This document shows, one piece after another, positions 14,401 through 22,665 of a DNA stretch of 64,000 nt. Location of the stretch: positions 124,001-188,000 of the forward strand of contig NZ_FRAA01000005.1 in the NCBI RefSeq assembly GCF_900142205.1, given 5' to 3'. This DNA comes from Reichenbachiella agariperforans. Lineage in GTDB: Bacteria; Bacteroidota; Bacteroidia; Cytophagales; Cyclobacteriaceae. How positions within the stretch are numbered: position 1 is the stretch's first letter; each line of letters starts with the position of its first letter. The notes below the pieces were generated by a model. It was not told the origin of the DNA. It made no database searches and saw nothing but the letters and a program-made list of their open reading frames with translations. The translations under genes and the position numbers were made by a program.

Positions 14401-14504
14401 CGGGAACTGGACCATGCGGTCGTTCCCATCGAGCATATCATTAGAACACTCATGAGTGTTCTAATGATTATACTCCACTTTCTCTTTAGTAAATTGTCTT
14501 TCAT
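11412..14504 (-). CDS. susC: SusC/RagA-type TonB-dependent glycan transporter
   Basis: The 1030-residue outer-membrane protein has a signal peptide, a CarboxypepD_reg-like domain (about 40-115, VSGVVFDEMGQPLPGATV), and a plug with the SusC-linked motif VVVIGYGIQKKENLTGAVS. A further plug motif (ALQGKVAGVYV) and a 22-strand barrel follow. It imports oligosaccharides across the outer membrane using TonB energy, together with the SusD lipoprotein encoded next to it. The signal-peptide codons contain a perfect 32-bp palindrome at 14437-14468. It lies directly downstream of the hybrid regulator gene on the same strand, with a 267-base gap that should hold its promoter. Confidence 0.96.
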   Translation of the reverse strand: MKDNLLKRKWSIIIRTLMSVLMICSMGTTAWSSSRAGIADLTVSGVVFDEMGQPLPGATVVERGTTNGTVTNLDGKFYVTVSEDAVLVVSFLGYETQEVTVGGRSVLDVNLELDMTSLEDVVVIGYGIQKKENLTGAVSAPDLADMDSRPVTSSSAALQGKVAGVYVLQNSGKPGGDNAVINIRGVGTLNNNDPLVLVDGFPSNINDVNPQDIESMSVLKDASSAAIYGNRAANGVIVITTKKGSKNGISLSYNNYFGIQEATSLPDVLNSEQYTTLHNEASINSGLVPRYSQADIDLYAAGTDPMYPSIDYFDVYYDKAKIQNHRFNLSGGSDRVNVAFMAGYLDQEGILKATDYKKVDFRTNVDAYLLKDNKLRLTTRMSGNRGVKNEPTDEWGAKLYATNSPVWPLKNEQGQWVAVNGERNIFGEIEEGSTRRVERYTFKGQVEAEYEIFDGLSAQVTGGFNVTNENTNSFNANVLLANLDGSTRTLTSDLRENDYRDNQTIFTSLLKYHKTFNKHEIKLLAGYQEEEFSYQWNDAYRKGFLNNSQRYLNLGDGGTMTNNSGAWDLGLQSVFGRINYVFDGKYLFEANIRRDGSSRFADGYKWGTFPSFSAGWILSEEKFLSGLTWLDQFKVRASWGKLGNQNIPNYYAASKTLSNANYSFGGLLNSGVAVSSLVVKETTWETTTQTNFGTDITINQNIDLTIDYFDKKTSDILMQLPIPLTLGNLASPFQNVGEVVNKGIEFAGTYRKTVNKDFSFSSTVTLAHIKNEITDLYGRSPIINGATALVEGSAVNSLYGYEKDGLYQIDDFTWQNNSDTSVPYEDRNYVLKDDVVSVANFNAQPGDLKFKDQSGDNVVTMEDDRKVIGDQYPDFAYSLQLNAKWKGFDLGIFFQGVQGIEGYTSVEIAQPFSGSVSNMGSWWMDRWTPENPTNEYPRVTLDNNRTSMASTFYMEDASYLRLKNLEIGYTLPDRVLSKIGVSSLRIFGNIQNAFTITNYKGFDPEQTVGETRAQAYPQVRVMTAGLNVKF
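14437..14468. repeat. Perfect 32-bp palindrome within susC signal-peptide codons
   Basis: ATCATTAGAACACTCA is followed directly by its exact reverse complement, with no spacer. It lies about 12 codons after the susC start and encodes IIRTLMSVLM on the susC strand; the opposite strand encodes the same residues. In RNA it would form a 14- to 16-bp hairpin that could hinder or gate translation. In DNA it could be a protein-binding site or cruciform. Confidence 0.9.
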
Positions 14505-14771
14505 ACATTGTATTTTTAAAATTCAAATTATGCAATCGACAAGCTGCGTATAATGCTAAACCCAGCATTTGTCTTAGCCAAAAGAAGAAAAATAGCCTCA
14601 ACTCATAAGGGGGCACATCACCCCATGATAGGGGATTGATCGGTATTTGTTCTCAAAACCGCCCATACGATGTGCTAGACCGAGTTTTGTACGAATAAAA
14701 ACGCACGACGCTGATTGATGCAAAACATAGGTAGAAGAATCGTTCGTCCTACTGCTTATTCTGTCCCCTAC
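14505..14771 (-). promoter_or_regulatory. susC leader and promoter region
   Basis: The 267 bases separate the hybrid regulator stop from the susC start. The minus strand contains TAATTTG at about 14524-14530, close to but not matching the TAnnTTTG -7 consensus. A G/C-rich patch has GGGGG at 14609-14613, CCCC at 14621-14624 and GGGG at 14631-14634, giving an imperfect inverted repeat that could be an operator for the hybrid regulator. Both assignments are tentative. Confidence 0.35.
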
Positions 14772-17700
14772 CTAGAGGTTGTTGATATTGACCGTCTGTG
14801 GTTTGATGGCATGATCGTTTTTATACTCAGAGGGAGTTTGATCAAATTGCTCTTTGAAGCACTTTCTAAAATACTTCAAGTCCGAAAAATTAAGTGCAAT
14901 AGCTACTTCCGTCACAGTCATATCTTCTGCCACCAACATATGGGCTGCACGCTTAATCTTAATTTTTCTGATGAATATCTGAATAGAATCATCGGTCAAA
15001 GATTTGATTTTGCGATAGAGTGAAGTCTGGCTCATACCCAATTCCTTGCATAGGTCTGGCACATTGAATTCTGCACTGTCCAACATGGCGATGATAGTGG
15101 CCTCCACTTGTAGTATAAACTCCTTCTCTTTGGACACTTGCTCACTTTGCTCTACCAAATCTCCTGAAGTATACTTGAGTGCCAACAACTTTCGCCTACT
15201 GAGGATGTTGGCCACTCTTACCTTCAACAGGTCTGAGTTGAAGGGTTTGGTCATATAATCATCTGCACCTACTCCATATCCGTCCATTTTGGACTCATTG
15301 GAGTTTTTGGCTGTCAGTAGTATAATCGGCACATGACTGGTGGCAATGTTTGATTTTAGCTTTTTGCATAGCTCCAGACCATCCATCTCTGGCATCATCA
15401 TGTCTGAGATAATGATATCAGGCATACTGTTGATCGATTTGTCAAAAGCATCCTGTCCATTGTCCGCCTGAATCACCTTAAAATCAGCAGAAAAAATAGA
15501 GCTGATATATGCGGCAATGTCTCTGTTGTCATCCACTACCAACATCACCTTGTCTGCATCACTAATTACCTCTGGCTTTCCATCTATCACAAATGACTCA
15601 GTCAACGATTTGATCTCCAGCGATTCTGTTTGATCCGAAGCAATAAAACGGATATTATCCTTCCCCAATAGATGCTCTTTGCCCAAGGGAATCCCCACTC
15701 TAAATACCGACCCTTCCGAGCTACTATCCACAGTGATCTCGCCACCGTGCGCCTCTACAAAATTCTTGCTCAAAGCCAAGCCGATACCAGTCCCCCCCGA
15801 CCCGGCTGAATTGCTTGCTTGATAAAAGGGAGAAAAAATATTACCCAGCTCTTCTGGTTTTATTCCTTCGCCTTGATCTTTTACTTCTATGATGACACTG
15901 CTGCCTTCTTGGAATACGCCAAACTGGACTTTCTCACCGGGTGACGAAAATTTGATTGCATTGGAGAGCAAGTTGTTGATCACAATTTGAACCTTTTCGA
16001 TATCCACCCAGACGTTCAAATTACTCTCTGAATAAAACCCAAATGGTATGTCTTTCTCTTTCGCTAGATAGGTAAAGCTTTCTGCCTCCTCTTGAGCAAG
16101 GATGTTCAAATCGTAGCAACCTACGTTCAAATAGCCCTGATTCATCTCCACTTTTCTAAACTCGAGCATCCGTCCAATGAACTTGAGTAAAATGGATGTA
16201 TTCTTTTTGATCAATTGTAAATAATACAAATGCTGTGGGTCTTGCTCTTTCTTGATCAGGTCATTGACCGGACCTTGGATCAAGGTCAAGGGTGTCTTGA
16301 GCTCATGAGAAAAATTGGTATAAAAACGCAGCTTCTCCTGCATCAAATGATGATCCTTTTCACGGAGTTCTTGTTCAAATTTCAATTGTTGCCTGAGAGT
16401 GATTCTTACGTTGTTGAACTTGACAAACCTCCAGAGCACGACTGCTAGGGTTACTATCATCAATAGATATGCCTCCCATGTCCTCCAAAACGGTGCAGAA
16501 ATCGAAACTTTAAGCGCATTGCTGACTTTGTCATCATATATACTCTTGACCCTAAAGGTGTAGTTGCCATACGGCACATTTCTATACGTGGCTTCATTGA
16601 CCCCATTGTTGACCTGCCAGACTGCATCATAGCCTTCCAACATGTACTCAAACTTGTTTTGTTTCCCTTTGTTAAACCCAGGGATGGAGTAGCTGATAGA
16701 AAACACATTATCTGTATGATTCAACTTGATCTCCTTTGTCAAAAATATACTCTCCCCCGTGACAAACACTTCGGAATTAATAGGCGTCATTTTCTCATTT
16801 AGCACCTTCAGTTCGTTGAATATCACAGGCAGTTGTGGCAACTCCTGCAATACCTGACCGGGGTAGAACAAATTCATCCCATGAATCCCTCCTGCGACCA
16901 AATACCCCTCTGACGACAACAAAATAGAGCCGTAATTGAAATGCCCCGGCTGGATACCATCCATCGTATCAAAAACCGTAACTTCCTCTGTTCGGACGTT
17001 ATAGGAGTAGATACCCGAATTGGTCGTCAACCATAGATTGCCCTTTTGATCCGACACCAGCCCAGAGACTGCTACATTTCTCAAAATAGCTTGGTATTCA
17101 AAAAAATGATACTTTCGAGCCAATACATCATACCTGACCAATCCGTTTTCTCTGGTAGCAAGCCACAGGTTGTTGTCCAGTGCACAAATATCACTGACGA
17201 CCAAACGCTCGTCATTGCCCTCTCCTTTGACCTCTTCTATCCGCCAAACATCCCCTAAGAGTTCGGCCCTCATCAACCCGTTGCTAAAAGATCCCAAATA
17301 AAGGATCCTTTCATTCACACGCTCTATACTTCTAACATCCAGCCAAGATGCCCCCTCGACAAGTAGAACACGCTCGCTGTGCTCATCAAACCAATACAGA
17401 CCACCATAATTGGTCCCTATGAGAATCTTACCATTGTCCATCTGATGAATCACCCGAATATCATCCACTAGCAATTCAGACATCGCTCCACCATTCCGAT
17501 AGTTCTTAACCTGATTGGACTTGAGATCTATCATGTACAACCCACCCTCATAGGTACCCACCCATAACCTAGATTGATCATCCTCCAATAGCGACAATAT
17601 GGCTTTATTGGCCAATTGCTCTTGAAACCTGACGGAGACTTCTCCAGTCTTCGGGTTGAGTGTATTCAGTCCCTTTCCATCTGTACCTACCCAATACTCC

Positions 17701-18818
17701 CCATCACTGGATGGAGCCAGTCCCCAGACATTTTCATAACTCAGCGTTTGGTTATTGGATTGGCTATGGGTCAAATAGCGTACCTCTTCGCCCTCGGAGT
17801 TAAAAACATTGACGCCACCGTTGTGGGTACCTAGCCACATCAGACCGCTATCATCACAAAAAATCTTACTAATCGTACGGTGAGAAATCCCACTATCGTC
17901 AGGCTGAGGTTCAAAATGCTCCAAACTACCGACAAGCCTATGCGCCTGATCCAACGCAAAAGCATACATGCCGTGTTGGCGAGTCCCTAACCAAGTCTTA
18001 CCATTATCATCTTGATGAATGCTCAAATAATCATCAACAGGCAATTGCCCCTCAAGGATATTATCCAAATCATAAGCTCCCGTCGAATCTGATTTGATAC
18101 CTACCAGTCCTCGATTGGTAGCAACCCATACCATACGCTTAGCATCTATAAGAAAATCTATGATTTCAAACCTTGCGCCGTGATGAAAAAGATCTGGGTG
18201 AAAGTACACCACTTCACCAGTATTCAAATCATATTTAACCATACCCTGTGATCGAAAAGCTACCCACAACGTTTGATTGCATATTTTAAGCTGTGAAATC
18301 TGTTCTTGAGATAAATCCTGACCTGTCTTAGAATCTATCATTTGTAGATGCGTCAAACTGTCACGACCTACCCAAACGCCCCCACTATACCCTCCAAAAT
18401 AATACTTTTTATCTTCATCCATCGCCATCGCAGTGATCCCAACAGAAATCTCTTCTGGCTTAAATCTCGTCACCTTGTCCTCGTGATAACTATACTTGGC
18501 GACTCCCTGATCTGTCAGTGCCCAGATTTGATTTTTATCATCCACATAAACTCTGTAGACAAGGTTGTGAGGAAGGGAAAACGCATTCGTTCTATCCTTT
18601 TGGTAGGTTTTGAATTTGAATCCTTGATACCGCAAGAGACCTCCCTCAGTGGCTACCCATATATACCCTAGCGAATCTTGCGCGATATCATTGATGATAT
18701 TGTTAGTGAGATCCTGTGACTCGTCTAGCCTATGAAATTTATGTTGGGTAAATAAGTTTTGCGACTGCACAGATGCACAGCTACACAGGAGTATAAATAA
18801 AATTAATCTAGTCTTCAT
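14772..18818 (-). CDS. Hybrid two-component sensor/regulator (HTCS) of the PUL
   Basis: One 1348-residue chain holds a full phosphorelay. In order: a signal peptide; two-component-regulator propeller repeats (about 40-690; many WVATEGGL- and WLGTRQHG-type blades); a Y_Y_Y domain (about 735-800); and a membrane segment (about 815-835). Then come a HisKA domain with His838 in FSHELKTPLTL, an HATPase_c domain, a receiver with phosphoacceptor Asp1139 in IIISDMMMPEMDG, and an AraC helix-turn-helix (about 1240-1335). The periplasmic propeller senses oligosaccharides, and the cytoplasmic HTH activates the PUL. Its place directly before susC on the same strand fits control of that operon. Key residues look intact. 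Confidence 0.95.
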   Translation of the reverse strand: MKTRLILFILLCSCASVQSQNLFTQHKFHRLDESQDLTNNIINDIAQDSLGYIWVATEGGLLRYQGFKFKTYQKDRTNAFSLPHNLVYRVYVDDKNQIWALTDQGVAKYSYHEDKVTRFKPEEISVGITAMAMDEDKKYYFGGYSGGVWVGRDSLTHLQMIDSKTGQDLSQEQISQLKICNQTLWVAFRSQGMVKYDLNTGEVVYFHPDLFHHGARFEIIDFLIDAKRMVWVATNRGLVGIKSDSTGAYDLDNILEGQLPVDDYLSIHQDDNGKTWLGTRQHGMYAFALDQAHRLVGSLEHFEPQPDDSGISHRTISKIFCDDSGLMWLGTHNGGVNVFNSEGEEVRYLTHSQSNNQTLSYENVWGLAPSSDGEYWVGTDGKGLNTLNPKTGEVSVRFQEQLANKAILSLLEDDQSRLWVGTYEGGLYMIDLKSNQVKNYRNGGAMSELLVDDIRVIHQMDNGKILIGTNYGGLYWFDEHSERVLLVEGASWLDVRSIERVNERILYLGSFSNGLMRAELLGDVWRIEEVKGEGNDERLVVSDICALDNNLWLATRENGLVRYDVLARKYHFFEYQAILRNVAVSGLVSDQKGNLWLTTNSGIYSYNVRTEEVTVFDTMDGIQPGHFNYGSILLSSEGYLVAGGIHGMNLFYPGQVLQELPQLPVIFNELKVLNEKMTPINSEVFVTGESIFLTKEIKLNHTDNVFSISYSIPGFNKGKQNKFEYMLEGYDAVWQVNNGVNEATYRNVPYGNYTFRVKSIYDDKVSNALKVSISAPFWRTWEAYLLMIVTLAVVLWRFVKFNNVRITLRQQLKFEQELREKDHHLMQEKLRFYTNFSHELKTPLTLIQGPVNDLIKKEQDPQHLYYLQLIKKNTSILLKFIGRMLEFRKVEMNQGYLNVGCYDLNILAQEEAESFTYLAKEKDIPFGFYSESNLNVWVDIEKVQIVINNLLSNAIKFSSPGEKVQFGVFQEGSSVIIEVKDQGEGIKPEELGNIFSPFYQASNSAGSGGTGIGLALSKNFVEAHGGEITVDSSSEGSVFRVGIPLGKEHLLGKDNIRFIASDQTESLEIKSLTESFVIDGKPEVISDADKVMLVVDDNRDIAAYISSIFSADFKVIQADNGQDAFDKSINSMPDIIISDMMMPEMDGLELCKKLKSNIATSHVPIILLTAKNSNESKMDGYGVGADDYMTKPFNSDLLKVRVANILSRRKLLALKYTSGDLVEQSEQVSKEKEFILQVEATIIAMLDSAEFNVPDLCKELGMSQTSLYRKIKSLTDDSIQIFIRKIKIKRAAHMLVAEDMTVTEVAIALNFSDLKYFRKCFKEQFDQTPSEYKNDHAIKPQTVNINNL

Positions 18819-19894
18819 TACTTGTTAGAAAGTAGCTATTTGAAAAATCAATACCTAGGTCATCCTACAAAACTAACCCATGACGGCTCTAAAACTGAGA
18901 ACTATCATGCAATGAAAGGGGGCTGATCAACCAGAATCTTGAAACTCTAAATGATCAAAACCTGAATTCGATTTCAACTTTCATTAAACCCTTGTCGGAA
19001 ATGCATCAATCATACTTTGTCTTCAAGCCAGATAGACCATACCTCCGATAGATAAACACCCCCTCTTTTTTCATTGTCAATGAAAGAAGCTAAAAGGCTA
19101 GAAACCTATAAACGCGCTACCGCTCAAACAGTATAATTTTCAAACCCCTTGAATAAAGTATATAGAGCATGATTCATTTTTAATCGAACTCAGGTTAAAA
19201 GGTAGATGAGCATGAGACATAAGCACAAAGTACATTAAACCTCGTTAGGTTGTAGCGTTTTGATATATATCTAAAACATTTTAGATATATGTCTTATTAA
19301 GTTTAGATATATATCATTTTATATTTAGATATATATCTTATCAAGTTTAGATATATGCCATTTTATATTTAGATATATATCTTTTTGTTGTAAGATGCTG
19401 TGGAGTCATACAGCATCACCTTACATCTATACCCTCTTGTGCCCAATTACTAACCTGAGTTAGATGCTAAATAACAGTTGCCTTGAAGGTCAAGGCTATC
19501 TTAGCAACCTGATTTCGATTATTAATTTGGTTAAAAAAGGAGGATAAATAGATAAAACCATTATTCATTTTTACGTTTAATCATATGATATTCAAATACT
19601 TAAACTAACAACATAGTTCTATCCATTACTAAAACTACCTATATATTCTATCTAATAGATGAATTCTGTATTGAATTTGATCAATCGGTCAAAAAACATT
19701 TGATTGGCAATAAACCCAAATTCAAAAAGTAAAAAGAAACTTCATCAAGAGCTAGACCGACTTCATTCTAGCGATCCAATGACCATAAAGTTTGAACATA
19801 TTTTTTCTTTCCCTCTGCAAATTATCGTAATATTACGCAATCGGTTGTTTGACTACCAGTCGATGTATCAACGCTGTGCCTAAAAGCCAAAATC
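18819..19894. other. Long divergent intergenic region, HTCS / GH2 lipoprotein gene
   Basis: This 1076-base gap must contain promoters for the HTCS (minus) and the GH2 gene (plus). It holds a six-core 22-bp periodic array (19262-19381). Right after it is a stem-loop with GATGCTGT at 19394-19401 and ACAGCATC at 19410-19417, extended by TGTAA/TTACA with a bulge. A short inverted repeat follows, GCCTTGA at 19480-19486 and TCAAGGC at 19490-19496. The rest is A/T-rich with no coding signal that I can see. No clear TAnnTTTG promoter box stands out. Confidence 0.6.
19262..19381. repeat. Six-core 22-bp periodic palindrome array (AT-rich)
   Basis: The 10-bp core GATATATATC or a one- to two-base variant starts at 19262, 19284, 19306, 19328, 19350 and 19372, exactly 22 bases apart. 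Variants are GATATATGTC at 19284 and GATATATGCC at 19350. The 12-base spacers alternate between a TTATYAAGTTTA form and ATTTTATATTTA, giving a 44-bp higher-order unit. The first core is followed by TAAAA, so it forms an inverted pair with the second. It lies 440-560 bases upstream of the HTCS start and about 510 before the GH2 start. Confidence 0.93.
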
Positions 19895-22645
19895 ATGACT
19901 ATGAAGACGAAAAAAGACAAAGCCTCCTGGTATCCACTGCTAGTGATCACTCTCCTGCTATCATCTCTATGGAGCTGCCAACCCTCCCCTCAGTCTCCAC
20001 CACGAGAGCGAATCTCCATCAATGACAATTGGAGATTCTACAAATACGAAAACATAGAGAAGACGGATAACCTCATCTACGATGTACGCCCTGAGATCAC
20101 TGACACCAATGACGACAAACAGGCTGACTCTAAACCAACAGAAGCCGTCGAGGTAGAAGCCACCCAAGAAACGCTCAAAGCGTGGATCATGCCAACAGGC
20201 AATCGCTTCATCAAAGACCCCACGAAACACTACACCAGACCAAAAGGCAATCCCGGAAAAGACTTTCCCTTCGTTCAGAGTGACTTTGACGATCAAGATT
20301 GGCAAGCCGTGGAGCTACCTCATGACTGGGCCATCGAAGAGCCCTTCTACGCAGGGTGGGACACTCCCGTAGGTGGTGGTATGGGACGACTCCCTAGTCC
20401 AGGCGTAGCATGGTACCGCCGAACCCTCGACATCTCTACTGCCGACCAAGGCAAATCCATCTTCTTGGATATAGATGGTGCCATGTCCTACGCCATGGTC
20501 TGGATCAACGGCCAACTGGCAGGTGGCTGGCCCTATGGGTACTCCTCATGGAGACTGGACTTGACTCCCTACCTCCACTACGGCGGACCGAACCAACTCG
20601 CGATACGCATCGACAACCCCGCACACTCCTCACGGTGGTATCCTGGTGGTGGCATCTACCGCAATGTATGGCTCGTCAAAACAGAGCCTATCCACATCGC
20701 ACAGTGGGGTACCAGCATCCGAACCAAAGACGTATCTGCATCCCAAGCGACCATTCTCCTAGACGTGACGATTGACCATGATGGGAATGAAAACCAAAAC
20801 ATAGCTATTCAGACAGACATCTTTGTACTCAACGAAGATGGGTCGATTGGAGACAAAACTGTCGCGGCATTCGCCAAAAAAGCAATCAGCATGACTGCTC
20901 AAAACAGCAGTACCATCCAATCGACACTGACGCTCGACAACCCTCGACTATGGGGACCACCACCTACCCAATCCCCCAACCGATACGTAGCGATCACTAC
21001 CCTCACCAGCGGGGGACAAACCATCGATGAGTACCGCACACCATTTGGGATACGGGCCATTTCCTACGATGCAGACAAGGGCTTCTTCGTCAATGGCGAA
21101 AAAGTCTACCTCAAAGGTGTGAACCAACACCACGACCTTGGAGCTTTGGGAGCGGCTTTCAATGCCCGTGCGGCAGAGCGACAGCTCGAAATGCTCAAAG
21201 AACTAGGCTGCAATGCCATTCGTATGGCGCACAATCCTCCTGCTCCCGAACTACTGGAGATGACCGATCGCATGGGTTTCTTGGTCATCGATGAGATGTA
21301 CGATTGCTGGGCGCGAAAAAAGACCCCGCATGATTTTCACTTGATCTTCCCAGAATGGCACGAGCAAGACCTCCGCGCACTGGTGCGACGTGACCGCAAC
21401 CACCCCTCTATCATCCTATGGAGTACGGGCAATGAAGTCGGTGAGCAATACACAGGAGAAGAAGGGGCAAAAATTGCCATGCGCTTACGAGAAATCGTCA
21501 ATGAGGAAGACCCCACACGCCCTACTTCCGCGTCGATGAACTATGCCAAGCCCGGCATGCCACTGCCAGAAACTATGGAAGTCCTCAACCTCAACTACCA
21601 AGGTGAAGGCATCCGAAATGCCCCTGCCTATGCCCACCTCAAAGGCATCAACACTTCGCCGCTTTACCCTCGCTTTCACCAAGCCTTCCCAGACAAAGTC
21701 ATCATCAGCAGCGAAAACGCCGCTGCACTCAGCAGCCGTGGCACCTACCTCTTCCCTGTCAATGAAGGCATCAGCGCCCCTATCAGCGACGGTCTAGGTG
21801 GTGACCCAAAAACTGGCTATGTTAGTTCGTATGAGCTGTACACGGCAGACTTTGGTTCATCGGCGGATAAGGTGTTTGCTACTATCGATCAGCACCCCTA
21901 TGTGGCAGGTGGATTCGTCTGGAGCGGATGGGACTATCTGGGAGAACCTACACCCTACTACCTCTCACGTAGCTCGTATTTTGGACTGATTGATCTTGCA
22001 GGATTCAAAAAAGACCGGTTCTACCTCTACCAGTCTCGATGGAGACCCGAACTACCGATGGCGCATATCCTACCCCACTGGAACTGGTCAGATCGCTTGG
22101 GCAAAATCACCCCCGTGCATGTCTTTACTTCGGGAGACGAAGCAGAGCTCTTCCTCAACGGAGAATCTCTCGGACGAAAAAAGAAAGGAGCATACGAATA
22201 CCGTCTGCGCTGGGATGATGTCCTCTACGAGCCAGGCGAACTCAAAGTCATCGCCTACAGGGATGGGAAAGAGTGGGCTGAGGAGACGATCAAAACCACA
22301 GACTCACCGACTCAACTGACGCTCACAACAGACAGACAAAGCATCCTAGGCGATGGCAAAGACTTGGCGTTTGTCACAGTAGCGGTCACCGACCAAAACG
22401 GGCTCACAGTCCCCAATGCCATGAACGACATCACCTTCTCTATAGAGGGGCCTGGAGAGATAGTCGCTACGGACAACGGCGACCCGACGAGCTTGGTAGC
22501 TTTCCCATCCCTAGAACGCAAAGCCTTCAACGGAGTAGCACTAGCAATTGTACAACCCAACAAAGGGCAAGCTGGGACGATTACGATCAAAGCAGTATCT
22601 TCTGGTTTGAAAAACGCAGAGGTCACGATTGAAGTCATTCAATAA
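19895..22645 (+). CDS. GH2 family glycosidase, lipoprotein (beta-galactosidase-like)
   Basis: The 916-residue protein has a lipoprotein signal (lipobox WSC near residue 28). A long polar linker follows, then the GH2 jelly-roll (about 110-270, PHDWAIEEPF and GGIYRNVWL), an Ig-like domain, and a TIM barrel. Glu514 in LWSTGNEVGEQ fits the acid/base and Glu607 in IISSENAAAL the nucleophile. C-terminal Ig-like and invasin-like beta domains (about 720-916) complete it. The layout matches Bacteroidota GH2 enzymes with DUF4982-type tails rather than LacZ. It is transcribed away from the HTCS, 20 bases before the esterase-deacetylase gene. Substrate is not resolved. Confidence 0.88.
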   Translation: MTMKTKKDKASWYPLLVITLLLSSLWSCQPSPQSPPRERISINDNWRFYKYENIEKTDNLIYDVRPEITDTNDDKQADSKPTEAVEVEATQETLKAWIMPTGNRFIKDPTKHYTRPKGNPGKDFPFVQSDFDDQDWQAVELPHDWAIEEPFYAGWDTPVGGGMGRLPSPGVAWYRRTLDISTADQGKSIFLDIDGAMSYAMVWINGQLAGGWPYGYSSWRLDLTPYLHYGGPNQLAIRIDNPAHSSRWYPGGGIYRNVWLVKTEPIHIAQWGTSIRTKDVSASQATILLDVTIDHDGNENQNIAIQTDIFVLNEDGSIGDKTVAAFAKKAISMTAQNSSTIQSTLTLDNPRLWGPPPTQSPNRYVAITTLTSGGQTIDEYRTPFGIRAISYDADKGFFVNGEKVYLKGVNQHHDLGALGAAFNARAAERQLEMLKELGCNAIRMAHNPPAPELLEMTDRMGFLVIDEMYDCWARKKTPHDFHLIFPEWHEQDLRALVRRDRNHPSIILWSTGNEVGEQYTGEEGAKIAMRLREIVNEEDPTRPTSASMNYAKPGMPLPETMEVLNLNYQGEGIRNAPAYAHLKGINTSPLYPRFHQAFPDKVIISSENAAALSSRGTYLFPVNEGISAPISDGLGGDPKTGYVSSYELYTADFGSSADKVFATIDQHPYVAGGFVWSGWDYLGEPTPYYLSRSSYFGLIDLAGFKKDRFYLYQSRWRPELPMAHILPHWNWSDRLGKITPVHVFTSGDEAELFLNGESLGRKKKGAYEYRLRWDDVLYEPGELKVIAYRDGKEWAEETIKTTDSPTQLTLTTDRQSILGDGKDLAFVTVAVTDQNGLTVPNAMNDITFSIEGPGEIVATDNGDPTSLVAFPSLERKAFNGVALAIVQPNKGQAGTITIKAVSSGLKNAEVTIEVIQ

Positions 22646-22665
22646 TTATCAATTTCAAAAGCATC

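Noticed and set aside
14437-14468. Terminator of the hybrid regulator
   Set aside because: It lies about 300 bases beyond that gene's stop and inside susC codons, with no T-run.
19262-19381. CRISPR array
   Set aside because: Units of 10-14 bases with 8-12-base spacers are far too short, spacers repeat in a 44-bp pattern, and no cas genes are present.
19545-19560. Strong AAGGAGG Shine-Dalgarno-like sequence in the long intergenic region
   Set aside because: No start codon lies at a usable distance and no open frame follows; the phylum rarely depends on such sites.
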